A DNA stretch of 64,000 nt, taken from positions 62,001-126,000 of the IMG/VR virus record IMGVR_UViG_3300047476_000597; one strand, written 5' to 3'. How positions within the stretch are numbered: position 1 is the stretch's first letter; each line of letters opens with the position of its first letter. Under the pieces are notes generated by a model, which did not search any database, was not told the origin of the DNA, and worked only from the letters and a program-made list of their open reading frames with translations. Positions 7,422-16,314 of the stretch are shown one piece after another. A program made the translations under genes and the position numbers. The stretch comes from a virus.

Positions 7422-8277
7422 AGATATAATAGACTACCAATACACTGTTATTAATAAGTATACATGGCACCCAGAACAATACAATAAAAAGATGAAGATT
7501 CTAAAAACTATACACAATGCCGGGTTTTTTAGTTGTTGTTCTATCAGACTACTAGACATTATGGTTTATTTTAACCAGAACAGCGGATTACCTGATATGG
7601 TAGACAGCACAGAGCAATTTGGTCTGTATAAAGGATACTCACAGCAAAACCTTATTCCATTCTATTTTATGGAAAAAGATGATTATACTATTCCTTATTC
7701 ACGCAGAGTAGAAATGACATACGCAAAAGAAGAACCACAGTTTTCTGACTATAAGCAGATATGTTTTACAGATACTCAGCCTTTTATTGAGAAGTATTTT
7801 ACTCCTTCTTATAATGTAGGTGATTTTGCTTATATGTTAGGAGAAAAATACGAGCTGGATTATAATAATGTTTGTGCTGTTTTTTATAGAGGTAATGACA
7901 AAAATAGAGAAACTACTATAGCATCATACAGTGTCTTTATAGACAAAGCAAGAGAGATTAAACAGCACAATCCCTCAGTAAAATTTCTAGTGCAGCCGGA
8001 CGAAACAGAGTTCCTTATAGAGTTTTGTAAAGCGTTTCCAGAAGATACTATATGGTTTACAGAAACACCGCACATGCCCAAGAAAGACAGCTGTATGTTC
8101 TTTGAATTACCACAAGTAGAAAGGGCCGAGTATGGTGCTAAATATTTTGGTGCTGTTTTAGTATTAGCAAAGTGCAAGCATATGATAATACATTCTGGTA
8201 ATGGGGCTTTTTGGTCTGTGCTATATAGAGGTAATACAAATAATGTACATCAGTTCTTAGACAATAAATGGTTATAG
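7411..8277 (+). CDS. Fucosyltransferase-like GT-B protein
   Basis: The 288-residue protein has two hallmarks of fucosyltransferase-like GT-B enzymes (GT11, GT23 and O-FucT group). These are a strand followed by CAVFYRGNDK (residues 155-164), comparable to the H-x-R-R-G-D motif, and a C-terminal segment VLALA-like then CKHMIIHSGNGAFWSVLY (about 250-270), comparable to the motif that binds GDP-sugar. The family is inferred by pattern and could be another GT-B group. Base use here is more T-rich than in the capsid genes, consistent with acquisition. It overlaps the previous gene by 11 bases and the next by 10. Confidence 0.55.
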   Translation: MEYKDIIDYQYTVINKYTWHPEQYNKKMKILKTIHNAGFFSCCSIRLLDIMVYFNQNSGLPDMVDSTEQFGLYKGYSQQNLIPFYFMEKDDYTIPYSRRVEMTYAKEEPQFSDYKQICFTDTQPFIEKYFTPSYNVGDFAYMLGEKYELDYNNVCAVFYRGNDKNRETTIASYSVFIDKAREIKQHNPSVKFLVQPDETEFLIEFCKAFPEDTIWFTETPHMPKKDSCMFFELPQVERAEYGAKYFGAVLVLAKCKHMIIHSGNGAFWSVLYRGNTNNVHQFLDNKWL

Positions 8278-8870
8278 TTATGTATACACAAAACGATGAA
8301 GAGTTTTACATCTTAGGGTATTTTAAAGATTTTGTAGGAACCTGTTGTGAGATAGGAGCCAATGATGGAAAATACATAAGTAATACAGCTGCTTTAATAG
8401 ATAGAGGATGGAAGAGTTTTATGGTTGAGCCATCTAAGGCTTTTAATAAACTAAAAGATAACTATGCTGATAATCCTAATGTAGTATGTGTAAACGCTGG
8501 TATTAGTACAAAAGATGAAGATGTTGTGTTTTATGAAGGTAGTGATTCATTATTATCTACTACACAAGAAAAACTAGTAGAGTTTTGGAAAGAGTGTACT
8601 TTTACTCCTACTACTGTAAAGATGCTCACATGGAAAACTTTCTGTGATACATACAATGCAGGTCCTTTTGATTTTATATCACTAGATGCCGAGGGAATGG
8701 ACTGGGATATTTTACAACAGATAGATCTTTCTAATACTAGCATGATATGTATGGAATATACAGCTGGTAATATACAATCCTTTGAGTCTTATTGTAAAAA
8801 ATATGGTATGGTTAAATTAACGCATAATGGCGAAAACCTTATAATGATAAGACCCAAAAAGAATGAATAA
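8268..8870 (+). CDS. FkbM-family methyltransferase
   Basis: The 200-residue protein shows the FkbM pattern: CCEIGANDGKYISNTAALID (residues ~27-45) is the SAM-binding loop, KSFMVEPSKAFNKLKDNYA gives the acidic residue for the ribose, and FDFISLDAEGMDWDIL (~130-145) is the family's characteristic C-terminal motif. Such enzymes O-methylate sugars or small molecules. Next to five glycosyltransferase-like genes, a methylated glycan is the natural inference. ATGs at 8268 and 8280 are both possible; 8268 gives the overlap typical of this operon. It overlaps the terminase start by 8 bases. Confidence 0.75.
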   Translation: MVIVMYTQNDEEFYILGYFKDFVGTCCEIGANDGKYISNTAALIDRGWKSFMVEPSKAFNKLKDNYADNPNVVCVNAGISTKDEDVVFYEGSDSLLSTTQEKLVEFWKECTFTPTTVKMLTWKTFCDTYNAGPFDFISLDAEGMDWDILQQIDLSNTSMICMEYTAGNIQSFESYCKKYGMVKLTHNGENLIMIRPKKNE

Positions 8871-11800
8871 AAAACCCTATATAAAAATACCTACTAACAC
8901 TAACGGAGTATGGAGTTATACAGAGTTTCTTTCAAGAGACTCTTTTCGTGTTTTTGTTAAGAACTGTTTTAAAGAGCCTGGTACCTGTGGTTTTAATGAG
9001 GTATCTAAACGATTCAATGAACAAGCTAAGGTGTTTAGTAAGAAAGGGCTGTACTGTGAAGCACCTGAAGGTAGTAGGGACTATATAACATATTGGGATA
9101 CTGAGAAAGAGAAATGTCGTAAAGGTGTTATATTCTCCGATGGTAGTAACAGCTGGTACCTACCTAGAGACTTGTATTTCTGGTGGAACTTTTTGAAGAT
9201 AGCGGATAAAGAGAAAAAGACTGAGGCTTTTCCAGAGGTATGGGATGTTCACTACTACATGGCACTATATAACATACTAGCACAGCTGTATGACAAACAT
9301 AGTGGTATACTGAAAAAGAGGCAGATAGGTAGCTCATTGTATCATATGGCTAAACTCATCAACCTATTGTGGTTTGAAAAATCCCAGATATTAAAGATGG
9401 GAGCATCTGCTAAGGATTATATCAACAACGATAAGGGCAGCTGGTTGATTCTTGATTATTATAGAGATTTTCTAAACAAACACACTGGTTGGTATAGACC
9501 AATGAGCCCGGATAAGAGTGCATCTATGTCCTGGCAACAGAGGTTGGAGGTTAAAGAAAACGGTAGGATTAGTTATGAGGGTAATAGTTCAAAAATTACT
9601 GGTACTTCCTTTGAAAAAAATGCTACTGCTGGTGTTGGTGGTCCCTGCTTATTAAAAGATTCTTTAATATTAATGGCAGATGCTTCCTATAAAAAAGTAC
9701 AAGATATTCTACTAGGAGATCTTATCTGTGGAGCAGATGGTCTACCAAAAAAAGTAGTAGAACTATATAGTGGTGTAGACACTATATATGAGATAAAACA
9801 AACAAGAGGGGCAACCTATTATACTACAGCAGATCACTCACTGTACCTATGGAATCATTATAAAAGCTCTTTTGTAAAAATACTAGCTAAAAATTTTAAT
9901 AATCTATCTATATATAAAAGAACAAAAAAGTTAAGTGGAATAAAGTTTTCAGGTATAAAAGGACAAAAAAAAGAGCTACCTATAGACCCATATTATCTTG
10001 GATTATTTTTAGGTGATGGAACAAGAGGAGATTATAGAATATTAGTAAATGAAACAAAAGACCCTGAAATAGCTGAGTATATAACACAGCTAGCAGAAAC
10101 TGAGATTGGGTATAGACTAACTAAAAGATTTCGTAATCTTACTAGACCTGAATATAATGACACAATGACTGACTATGGAATAGTTAAAAAAGCAAGAGGG
10201 GTTAACTCAAAGTATTCTTTTACTTTTGATGAGTTAGGTCTAGAAAAAAAGCATATACCTAATATATATTATACTAGTTCTAAAGAACAAAGACTAGAAC
10301 TATTAGCTGGTTTAATAGATACAGACGGCTATCTTAACAAAGAAAAAAAGAGATATGAAATATCTATAACTGATAAGGTATTAGCAGACGACATTGTAAA
10401 ATTAAGTATTCAACTAGGTTTTAATACCCAAAGATGTGTTATTGAAAATAGCGGTATAAAATCTACTGTATATAATAAACCTACTAAAAGCCATAGAATA
10501 AATATTACAGGAAATATCTCTATCATACCCTGTAAAGTAAAAAGAAAAATAGCTACAGATGTTTCAACTATGGCTACTAACAATTACAGTAAACTACAAG
10601 TAACCAAGTGGGGAATAGATGAGTATTTTGGGTTTGCTTGTGAGGATAGTTTATTTGTACTGGAAGATGGTACTATTACACACAACTGTAGACTCTTCTT
10701 TCATGAAGAGGCTGGCATTGCCCCTAAGATGGGAGAGACCTTTGAGTTCATGAGGCCGGCTCTTAGTATGGGAGGAATACTCACTGGACAGTTTATTGCA
10801 GCTGGTTCTGTAGGTAATCTTGACCAATGTAAGCCACTAGAAAACATGATTAAGAATCCTCACGGTAATAGTATATATGCTGTAAAGAGTACACTAGTTA
10901 ATGAGAATGGAGATGAAGCCGATACAGGGCTATTCATACCAGAACAATGGGGTCGACCACCACATATAGATCAATACGGTAACTCTCTAGTACAAGAAGC
11001 CCTAGAGGCTATTAAGAAAGAAAGACACGTATGGGAACATGGTAATCCTGTTACCGGAGAAAAACCTATTGATAAAGAAAAACTACAGCTACGTATATCA
11101 CAACAGCCTATTAATATTGATGAGGCTTTTGCTATCCGAAAAACATCTCTATTCCCTAACCGGTATGTAAAACCACAGATACAGAGAATAGAGGATGGTG
11201 AATATAAGATGGAATACGTAGACCTAGAACGTAATGAATTAGGACAGGTTATTACAGTGCCATCTAAAAGACTGCCACTAGAGTATGGTTCCTCTATGAC
11301 ACTAGAGGATAAAAGGGCATGTGTTGTTATATACAAACATCCTATACAAGGTAAAATACCACTAAGAACATACCTAGGTTCTATTGACCCTGTAGCTGGT
11401 GATAAGAGTATTACCTCAGCATCATTAGCATGTATATACATATACGAAATGCCTATCTATCGTGTACATACTAACCCTGATGGAACAAAAGAAACTACTA
11501 CAGAAGGCGGTAGGTTAGTAGCATCTTGGACCGGTAGGTATGATGATGTTAATGAAACTAACGAACAGTTGTCTATGTTAGTTGAGTACTATCAGGCGTA
11601 TACAACGTGTGAGTATAATGTTGGTACCTGGGTACAGTACATGATTGCTAAAAAAAGAACCAGATATGTAGCTGTTAAAGAAGATATGATGTATGATAAA
11701 GAGTTAGGAATAACCCAATCATCTATGAATAACTATGGTTGGTACAACGTTGATAGAGTATGGAAAAAGATGTTACAAGATTCTATAGACTATATAGCTG

Positions 11801-12192
11801 AAGAAATACTAGTAATAAAAGGAGAGGACGGAGAAAAGAAAAAAGTAGAGTACGGAATAACACGTATTCCTGATATATGGTTATTAAGAGAGATGCAACA
11901 GTATCAAGAAAAGGATGGCCGAAACTATGACCGTATAATAGCTTTCTGTGCTCTTGTAGCTTTTGTTAATATACGTCTTAGTACATTACCTGGTCTGTAT
12001 ACTGATACACATGTTAACAGTAGCAGTGAGCAAACAGACAAAGATAAAAAGATGAGTAGTAATGATAATATACGTATCTTTAAAGAGAACACACAAACAT
12101 TTAGGAATCTTCTTGGAATGGACAGTAATACCAGTGTTACTAGCGATTACAGCAAATACAAAAGAAGATCTCCTTTCAAAAACCTAAGATAA
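8863..12192 (+). CDS. terL: Terminase large subunit with intein
   Basis: The 1109-residue translation is a packaging ATPase-nuclease interrupted by a 347-residue intein (262-608), leaving 762 residues after splicing. The ATPase part has a Walker A variant KKRQIGSS (151-158) and a Walker B region RLFFHEEAG (610-618), which directly follows the intein. The RNase H-like nuclease part has Asp842 in YLGSIDPVAGDKS, a likely second acid at Glu917 (CEYNVGTW) and a third at Asp1023 (NYDRIIAF). It cuts concatemers and pumps DNA through the portal. It overlaps the methyltransferase upstream by 8 bases and the portal start by one base. Function is sure; the exact acids are inferred. Confidence 0.92.
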   Translation: MNKKPYIKIPTNTNGVWSYTEFLSRDSFRVFVKNCFKEPGTCGFNEVSKRFNEQAKVFSKKGLYCEAPEGSRDYITYWDTEKEKCRKGVIFSDGSNSWYLPRDLYFWWNFLKIADKEKKTEAFPEVWDVHYYMALYNILAQLYDKHSGILKKRQIGSSLYHMAKLINLLWFEKSQILKMGASAKDYINNDKGSWLILDYYRDFLNKHTGWYRPMSPDKSASMSWQQRLEVKENGRISYEGNSSKITGTSFEKNATAGVGGPCLLKDSLILMADASYKKVQDILLGDLICGADGLPKKVVELYSGVDTIYEIKQTRGATYYTTADHSLYLWNHYKSSFVKILAKNFNNLSIYKRTKKLSGIKFSGIKGQKKELPIDPYYLGLFLGDGTRGDYRILVNETKDPEIAEYITQLAETEIGYRLTKRFRNLTRPEYNDTMTDYGIVKKARGVNSKYSFTFDELGLEKKHIPNIYYTSSKEQRLELLAGLIDTDGYLNKEKKRYEISITDKVLADDIVKLSIQLGFNTQRCVIENSGIKSTVYNKPTKSHRINITGNISIIPCKVKRKIATDVSTMATNNYSKLQVTKWGIDEYFGFACEDSLFVLEDGTITHNCRLFFHEEAGIAPKMGETFEFMRPALSMGGILTGQFIAAGSVGNLDQCKPLENMIKNPHGNSIYAVKSTLVNENGDEADTGLFIPEQWGRPPHIDQYGNSLVQEALEAIKKERHVWEHGNPVTGEKPIDKEKLQLRISQQPINIDEAFAIRKTSLFPNRYVKPQIQRIEDGEYKMEYVDLERNELGQVITVPSKRLPLEYGSSMTLEDKRACVVIYKHPIQGKIPLRTYLGSIDPVAGDKSITSASLACIYIYEMPIYRVHTNPDGTKETTTEGGRLVASWTGRYDDVNETNEQLSMLVEYYQAYTTCEYNVGTWVQYMIAKKRTRYVAVKEDMMYDKELGITQSSMNNYGWYNVDRVWKKMLQDSIDYIAEEILVIKGEDGEKKKVEYGITRIPDIWLLREMQQYQEKDGRNYDRIIAFCALVAFVNIRLSTLPGLYTDTHVNSSSEQTDKDKKMSSNDNIRIFKENTQTFRNLLGMDSNTSVTSDYSKYKRRSPFKNLR
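9646..10686 (+). mobile_element. Intein with LAGLIDADG homing endonuclease inside terL
   Basis: Residues 262-608 of the terminase translation form a complete intein. Cys262 starts block A (CLLKDSLILMADASYKKV). Block B is TTADH with T322 and H325. The end is ITHN with His607-Asn608, followed by Cys609 as the +1 residue. Between them lie two dodecapeptide motifs, YLGLFLGDG (catalytic D385) and LAGLIDTDG (D488), the pair of a LAGLIDADG endonuclease. All splicing residues are present, so it should be active. It is more AT-rich than the exteins and sits between the ATPase core and the Walker B strand. Confidence 0.95.
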
Positions 12193-14948
12193 TGGGAGTA
12201 GTTGATGCAGTACAATTAAAGAATGGTTATGTAGATAAACACAATGTTGCAAAAGGAATACTAATGCAACCATTGTCTTTTATACCTGATTCGCAAAAGG
12301 ATATAAACTGGTCTGCTCGGTATATGGATTATATTGAGTATGAAGGACTACGACAGATAAAAAGAAATGCTAGTAAGTTTATAAAAAACTATAACCTAGC
12401 TAATGGTACTATAGACCATACAGACTATGTAAGAACTGATGGGGAACATGCAGAGCTAATACAATCTTGCCTAAAAGAAGGAACTGGAACTAGTGCATTA
12501 CATTTTTATCCACTGGCAGATAACCTAGTAGAAGTTCTTACTAATGAGTTTTCTAAGAGGAATAGTAAGGTAACATTCGATCTCAGAGATGTGTATTCTC
12601 AGAATGAGTTGTTTGATGCTAAAACTGCAGAGGTAGAACAAACACTACTGCAGCAAGCTTATATTAAGCAACGACAGAAAATGGAGCAGTTAGGGTTTAC
12701 TGAAGACAGTGAAGAGGGTCAGCAGCTGGTAGGAAAAAATGCTATAAAGAGTTTACCAGAGATACAGCAGTTTTATAACACTGGCTATAAGAACCAGCTG
12801 ATCCACTGGGCTATGGACCGTATGCATAAAGACTCTGATAGATTTTATATGCCAGAATTAGAACGACTGCAGTTTAAAAACATGTTGATTGTGGATAGGG
12901 AGTTTTGGCATTTTAGAATGTTAGAAAACGACTATCAGGTAGAGATGTGGAACCCTTTACTCACATACTATAAAAAATCTCCTAGGACTAAATACATAGC
13001 AGATGGTCTTTTTGTCGGTACCTCAGAGTTATGGGCAATACCAGATGTAGTAGACCTTCTAGGGTGGATGATGACAGACGAGCAGCTGGAATCACTAGAC
13101 CGCATATACCCCTCTACTGGTCTTAACTATATACAAGAAGGAGTACAGAATGATGGAGCTATGTACGATAACACACAATCGTATGAGTGGAACTCGGAAG
13201 GGCCTGGTGTAGCTATGAGACAGTTTATGTCTATGAAACAGGCTATGGGTGATCCAAACTCTTTTAATGGTGACATTATATACAAAGTTCTTGGAGAAGC
13301 TGAAGATATGAAAGGTAACTATCGTCAGTTTTTTGCTAGGGTATCTACTATATACTGGAAGACATATAGAAAAGTAGGTAGACTGATTAAGATAGATGAA
13401 TATGGCAATCAGTTTCAAGAGTTTGTTACTGAGGACTATGTTATTATGGATAAACCACTATATGATACTACTATAATAAAAACCAAAACCGCAGAAAACC
13501 TTATATACGGAGAGCACATAGAATGGACATACAATACAGAGGTATGGGGTGGTGTTAAGGTAGGCCCTTGTTTACCAATGGGTTATACTGCTGCTAATCA
13601 AGGATTATTCAATCCTATCTATTTAGGATTGAATGACAAAAAACCAGGTAGACTCCCTTTTCAGTTTAAAGGTACCGATAATACATTCGGATGTAAGCTA
13701 CCTGTAGAAGGAGCAGTATTCCATGACTACAATGTGTCTAGCAGATCCTTTATAGATAGATTATATCCATGGCAGATAGGCTATAACATGATGATGAACA
13801 TGGTTATAGACCTCAACATAGATGAGTTAGGTAATATTCTTATACTAGACCAGAATGTATTACCAAAACACTCTCTAGGAGAAGAATGGGGAGAAGGCAA
13901 TTTCTTTAAAGCACTAGGACTAGCTAGAGACCTTTCTTTATTGCCAGTAGATACTACTCGTACTAATACTCAACAGGCTATACATCAAGGGTTTGCTCAG
14001 AAACTAGACATGAGTCAAACTGAGAGAATATTGGCAAAAGCCAACCTTGCCATGTTCTTTAAACAAGGAGCTCTTAGTTCAGTGGGTTTCACACCAGAAA
14101 GAATGGGTACACCTATAGACAGAGAGGTAACAGCTACACAGATCAACCAAGGAGTAGCTTCTTCATTTGCTCAGACTGAACAATATTTCATAGACCACTG
14201 TGATGGTCTTATGCCTAGAGTACACCAACAACGTACAGAACTAGCACAATACTATACAGCTAAGAATCCTTCAGTACGTATTCAATATAGTACAGACAGC
14301 CTTAGTCAGGTAGTACTAGAAATGACTAGTGATAATCTGTTACTACGTGATTTTGGTGTTTATGCCAAAACAGATATTAACAGCAGACATATACTAGAGC
14401 AGGTTAAGCAGCTGGTAGTAGCTAACAACACATCAGGAGCTTCTATATTCGACCTAGTAAGAACATTGAAAATAGACAATACTGCTGATATGGATACCCT
14501 TATGAACAGTATAGAAAAAAGAACACAGCAAGAACAACAAGCACAAGCACAACAAGCACAGGAGCAGTTTGAAAAAGAGCAAGAACAGCTGTGGGCTATA
14601 CACGAAGATACTCAAGCACATCAGATGGAAGCTCTTAATATGAAACTAGCTAATGACCGATATGTAGCAGAGGTTAAGGCAGCTGGTATGTCAGGTTCAG
14701 TAGACCTAGATGCTAATAAGCAGAATGATTACATGGACAACCTAAAGATGATACAAGGGCAAGAACAGCATAATGATAAGATGTCTTTTGATAGAGAGAA
14801 GGAGGTAACTAGAAATGCACTAGAGAATAAAAAACTACAACTAAGACAAGAGGAGATTCAAGCACAGAATATGAGGACACGCCAGGAAATACAGGTAGCA
14901 AAGATCAATAACAAGGTAAAAGAAAAAGAAAAGAGTAAGAAAAAATAG
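12192..14948 (+). CDS. Portal protein
   Basis: The 918-residue protein directly follows the terminase (TAATG overlap) and has the size and order expected of crAss-like portal proteins, which form the 12-subunit DNA entry ring. The middle contains KTRYIADGLFVGTSELWAIP and a long alpha/beta wing-stem region. From about residue 770 to the end the protein becomes a Gln/Glu/Lys-rich coiled coil (TQQEQQAQAQQAQEQFEKEQ onward), ending KEKEKSKKK. That basic helical tail would correspond to the barrel or an interior extension and may contact DNA. The call rests on order and size more than on a diagnostic motif. Confidence 0.8.
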   Translation: MGVVDAVQLKNGYVDKHNVAKGILMQPLSFIPDSQKDINWSARYMDYIEYEGLRQIKRNASKFIKNYNLANGTIDHTDYVRTDGEHAELIQSCLKEGTGTSALHFYPLADNLVEVLTNEFSKRNSKVTFDLRDVYSQNELFDAKTAEVEQTLLQQAYIKQRQKMEQLGFTEDSEEGQQLVGKNAIKSLPEIQQFYNTGYKNQLIHWAMDRMHKDSDRFYMPELERLQFKNMLIVDREFWHFRMLENDYQVEMWNPLLTYYKKSPRTKYIADGLFVGTSELWAIPDVVDLLGWMMTDEQLESLDRIYPSTGLNYIQEGVQNDGAMYDNTQSYEWNSEGPGVAMRQFMSMKQAMGDPNSFNGDIIYKVLGEAEDMKGNYRQFFARVSTIYWKTYRKVGRLIKIDEYGNQFQEFVTEDYVIMDKPLYDTTIIKTKTAENLIYGEHIEWTYNTEVWGGVKVGPCLPMGYTAANQGLFNPIYLGLNDKKPGRLPFQFKGTDNTFGCKLPVEGAVFHDYNVSSRSFIDRLYPWQIGYNMMMNMVIDLNIDELGNILILDQNVLPKHSLGEEWGEGNFFKALGLARDLSLLPVDTTRTNTQQAIHQGFAQKLDMSQTERILAKANLAMFFKQGALSSVGFTPERMGTPIDREVTATQINQGVASSFAQTEQYFIDHCDGLMPRVHQQRTELAQYYTAKNPSVRIQYSTDSLSQVVLEMTSDNLLLRDFGVYAKTDINSRHILEQVKQLVVANNTSGASIFDLVRTLKIDNTADMDTLMNSIEKRTQQEQQAQAQQAQEQFEKEQEQLWAIHEDTQAHQMEALNMKLANDRYVAEVKAAGMSGSVDLDANKQNDYMDNLKMIQGQEQHNDKMSFDREKEVTRNALENKKLQLRQEEIQAQNMRTRQEIQVAKINNKVKEKEKSKKK

Positions 14949-14965
14949 AAATAGCTATAAATCAC
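14947..14965 (+). repeat. 19-base inverted repeat, left copy
   Basis: AGAAATAGCTATAAATCAC overlaps the portal stop codon and is the exact reverse complement of 25733-25751. It lies 52 bases upstream of the TATCTTTAAC motif at 15018. The core ATAGCTAT is itself palindromic, so a protein dimer could bind it. Confidence 0.7.
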
Positions 14966-15017
14966 ATTACTGGCTTTTCTGTTTACATATTATTGATGTA
15001 ATAACGGACAAACAATA

Positions 15018-15027
15018 TATCTTTAAC
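15018..15027 (+). promoter_or_regulatory. Promoter motif TATCTTTAAC before scaffold/capsid unit
   Basis: TATCTTTAAC lies 22 bases before the ATG at 15050. It fits the Bacteroidetes -7 box (TAnnTTT) and recurs before other transcription units in this window. A TTATTG at 14990-14995 lies 22 bases upstream of the box, near the -33 position. Confidence 0.6.
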
Positions 15028-15049
15028 ATAGGAACCAAAATAATAAACA

Positions 15050-16291
15050 ATGGAAACATTACAAACAGTAGTAACACCACAAGAAATAGACCTCTCAGTT
15101 TTTGGGTTTAGAGATACTGTAGGTACGCCTATAGACACAACTAGTGACCAAACATTTCCTGGTGTATTAGGCAATACAGAGCCTTTTTCACTACAACCAT
15201 TAGTAGGTAATGAACCAGCTGCTACAACTAGTAGCACTGAAGAGCCTTTTTCTTTTTCTAAAGAAGATGTAGCACAGACAGAAACTACTACAGATGATGT
15301 AGATTCTACTGTAGGCAGAAAAAAGATAGGTAAAGATGCTCTAGTTGAGTATCTGGCTGCTAAGGTGAATGATGGAGTATATGCTGTATGGGAAGATTAT
15401 AAAGACGATGTACCTGTTACTGATTATTTATCTTCTTTACCAGCTAAAAAACTACAAGAGCTGTTAGATGAGAATATAACCAATAGTAGAGAGGCAGCCC
15501 TTAAAGAAAAAGAAGATGTTTATACACAAGAGATATTAGCTGCATTACCAGAGCAGTTTCAAGCAGCTTATGAATATGCTCGTAATGGTGGACAAGACTG
15601 GGATAGTTTCTATGCAGCAATGGGAGCTGCTAACAGAACGGCTCAATTAGACCCTAACAATGAAGACCATCAGGTAGAGATTGCTAGAGAATATTTGTAT
15701 GCTACTAATTTTGGGGATGCTGCTCTTATAGAAGACCAGCTGGCAGAGTGGAAAACATCTGGTAGATTAGCTGATAGGGTGCAACAGTTTAAACCAGCTC
15801 TTGATAATATGAGAGCGCAAGAACTAGAAGCATACAATAGACAGCAACAAGAGCAGAATAGGCTACAGGAAGAAGCTGCAAAACAGTTTATCAGCAATGT
15901 AGCTACAACAATAAAAACAGGAGACATAGCTGGAATAAAACTAGATATTAAAAAACAGAAAGATGTCTATAAGGCTCTTACTATAGCAGACCAACCATCT
16001 ATATTTGGTGCAACTACTACATCATTAGGAGCTAAGATAGAAAACCTAATGTATGTTAATCCAGACCCGGCAAAACTAGCATTAGTAGAACTATTACTAT
16101 CAGACCAAGAAGCATTTTTTAAAGCAGTAGGACAACCCTTCAAGAACGAACAGGTAGCTGAGGACTTTAAGAAACTCAAAATGGTTAACCAAGCTGGTAA
16201 TGCTAGTACTGGTGGGGCACCACAGAATCAAGAACCTAAACCAAAAATAAAGAAAATACAAACTAACTCTTTTTCAGATCTTCTTAAATAA
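15050..16291 (+). CDS. Probable scaffolding / capsid assembly protein
   Basis: The 413-residue protein lies between portal and major capsid genes, where tailed phages keep their scaffold gene. Its composition fits: a disordered acidic Thr/Ser/Pro-rich N-terminus (to ~residue 90), a helical acidic middle with a coiled coil (AQELEAYNRQQQEQNRLQEE, ~255-280), and a Lys-rich C-terminus (KPKIKKIQTNSFSDLLK) that could bind the capsid shell. No protease signature is present. It begins its own unit at the 15018 motif and is followed by the capsid gene after 23 bases, giving coupled expression. Scaffold identity is inferred from position and composition. Confidence 0.65.
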   Translation: METLQTVVTPQEIDLSVFGFRDTVGTPIDTTSDQTFPGVLGNTEPFSLQPLVGNEPAATTSSTEEPFSFSKEDVAQTETTTDDVDSTVGRKKIGKDALVEYLAAKVNDGVYAVWEDYKDDVPVTDYLSSLPAKKLQELLDENITNSREAALKEKEDVYTQEILAALPEQFQAAYEYARNGGQDWDSFYAAMGAANRTAQLDPNNEDHQVEIAREYLYATNFGDAALIEDQLAEWKTSGRLADRVQQFKPALDNMRAQELEAYNRQQQEQNRLQEEAAKQFISNVATTIKTGDIAGIKLDIKKQKDVYKALTIADQPSIFGATTTSLGAKIENLMYVNPDPAKLALVELLLSDQEAFFKAVGQPFKNEQVAEDFKKLKMVNQAGNASTGGAPQNQEPKPKIKKIQTNSFSDLLK

Positions 16292-16314
16292 CAAACAATA
16301 AAACCAACAATAAC

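Noticed and set aside
12075-12084. TATCTTTAAA inside the terminase
   Set aside because: It encodes Ile-Phe-Lys in frame and is far from any gene start; similar chance copies occur at 24241 and 39036.
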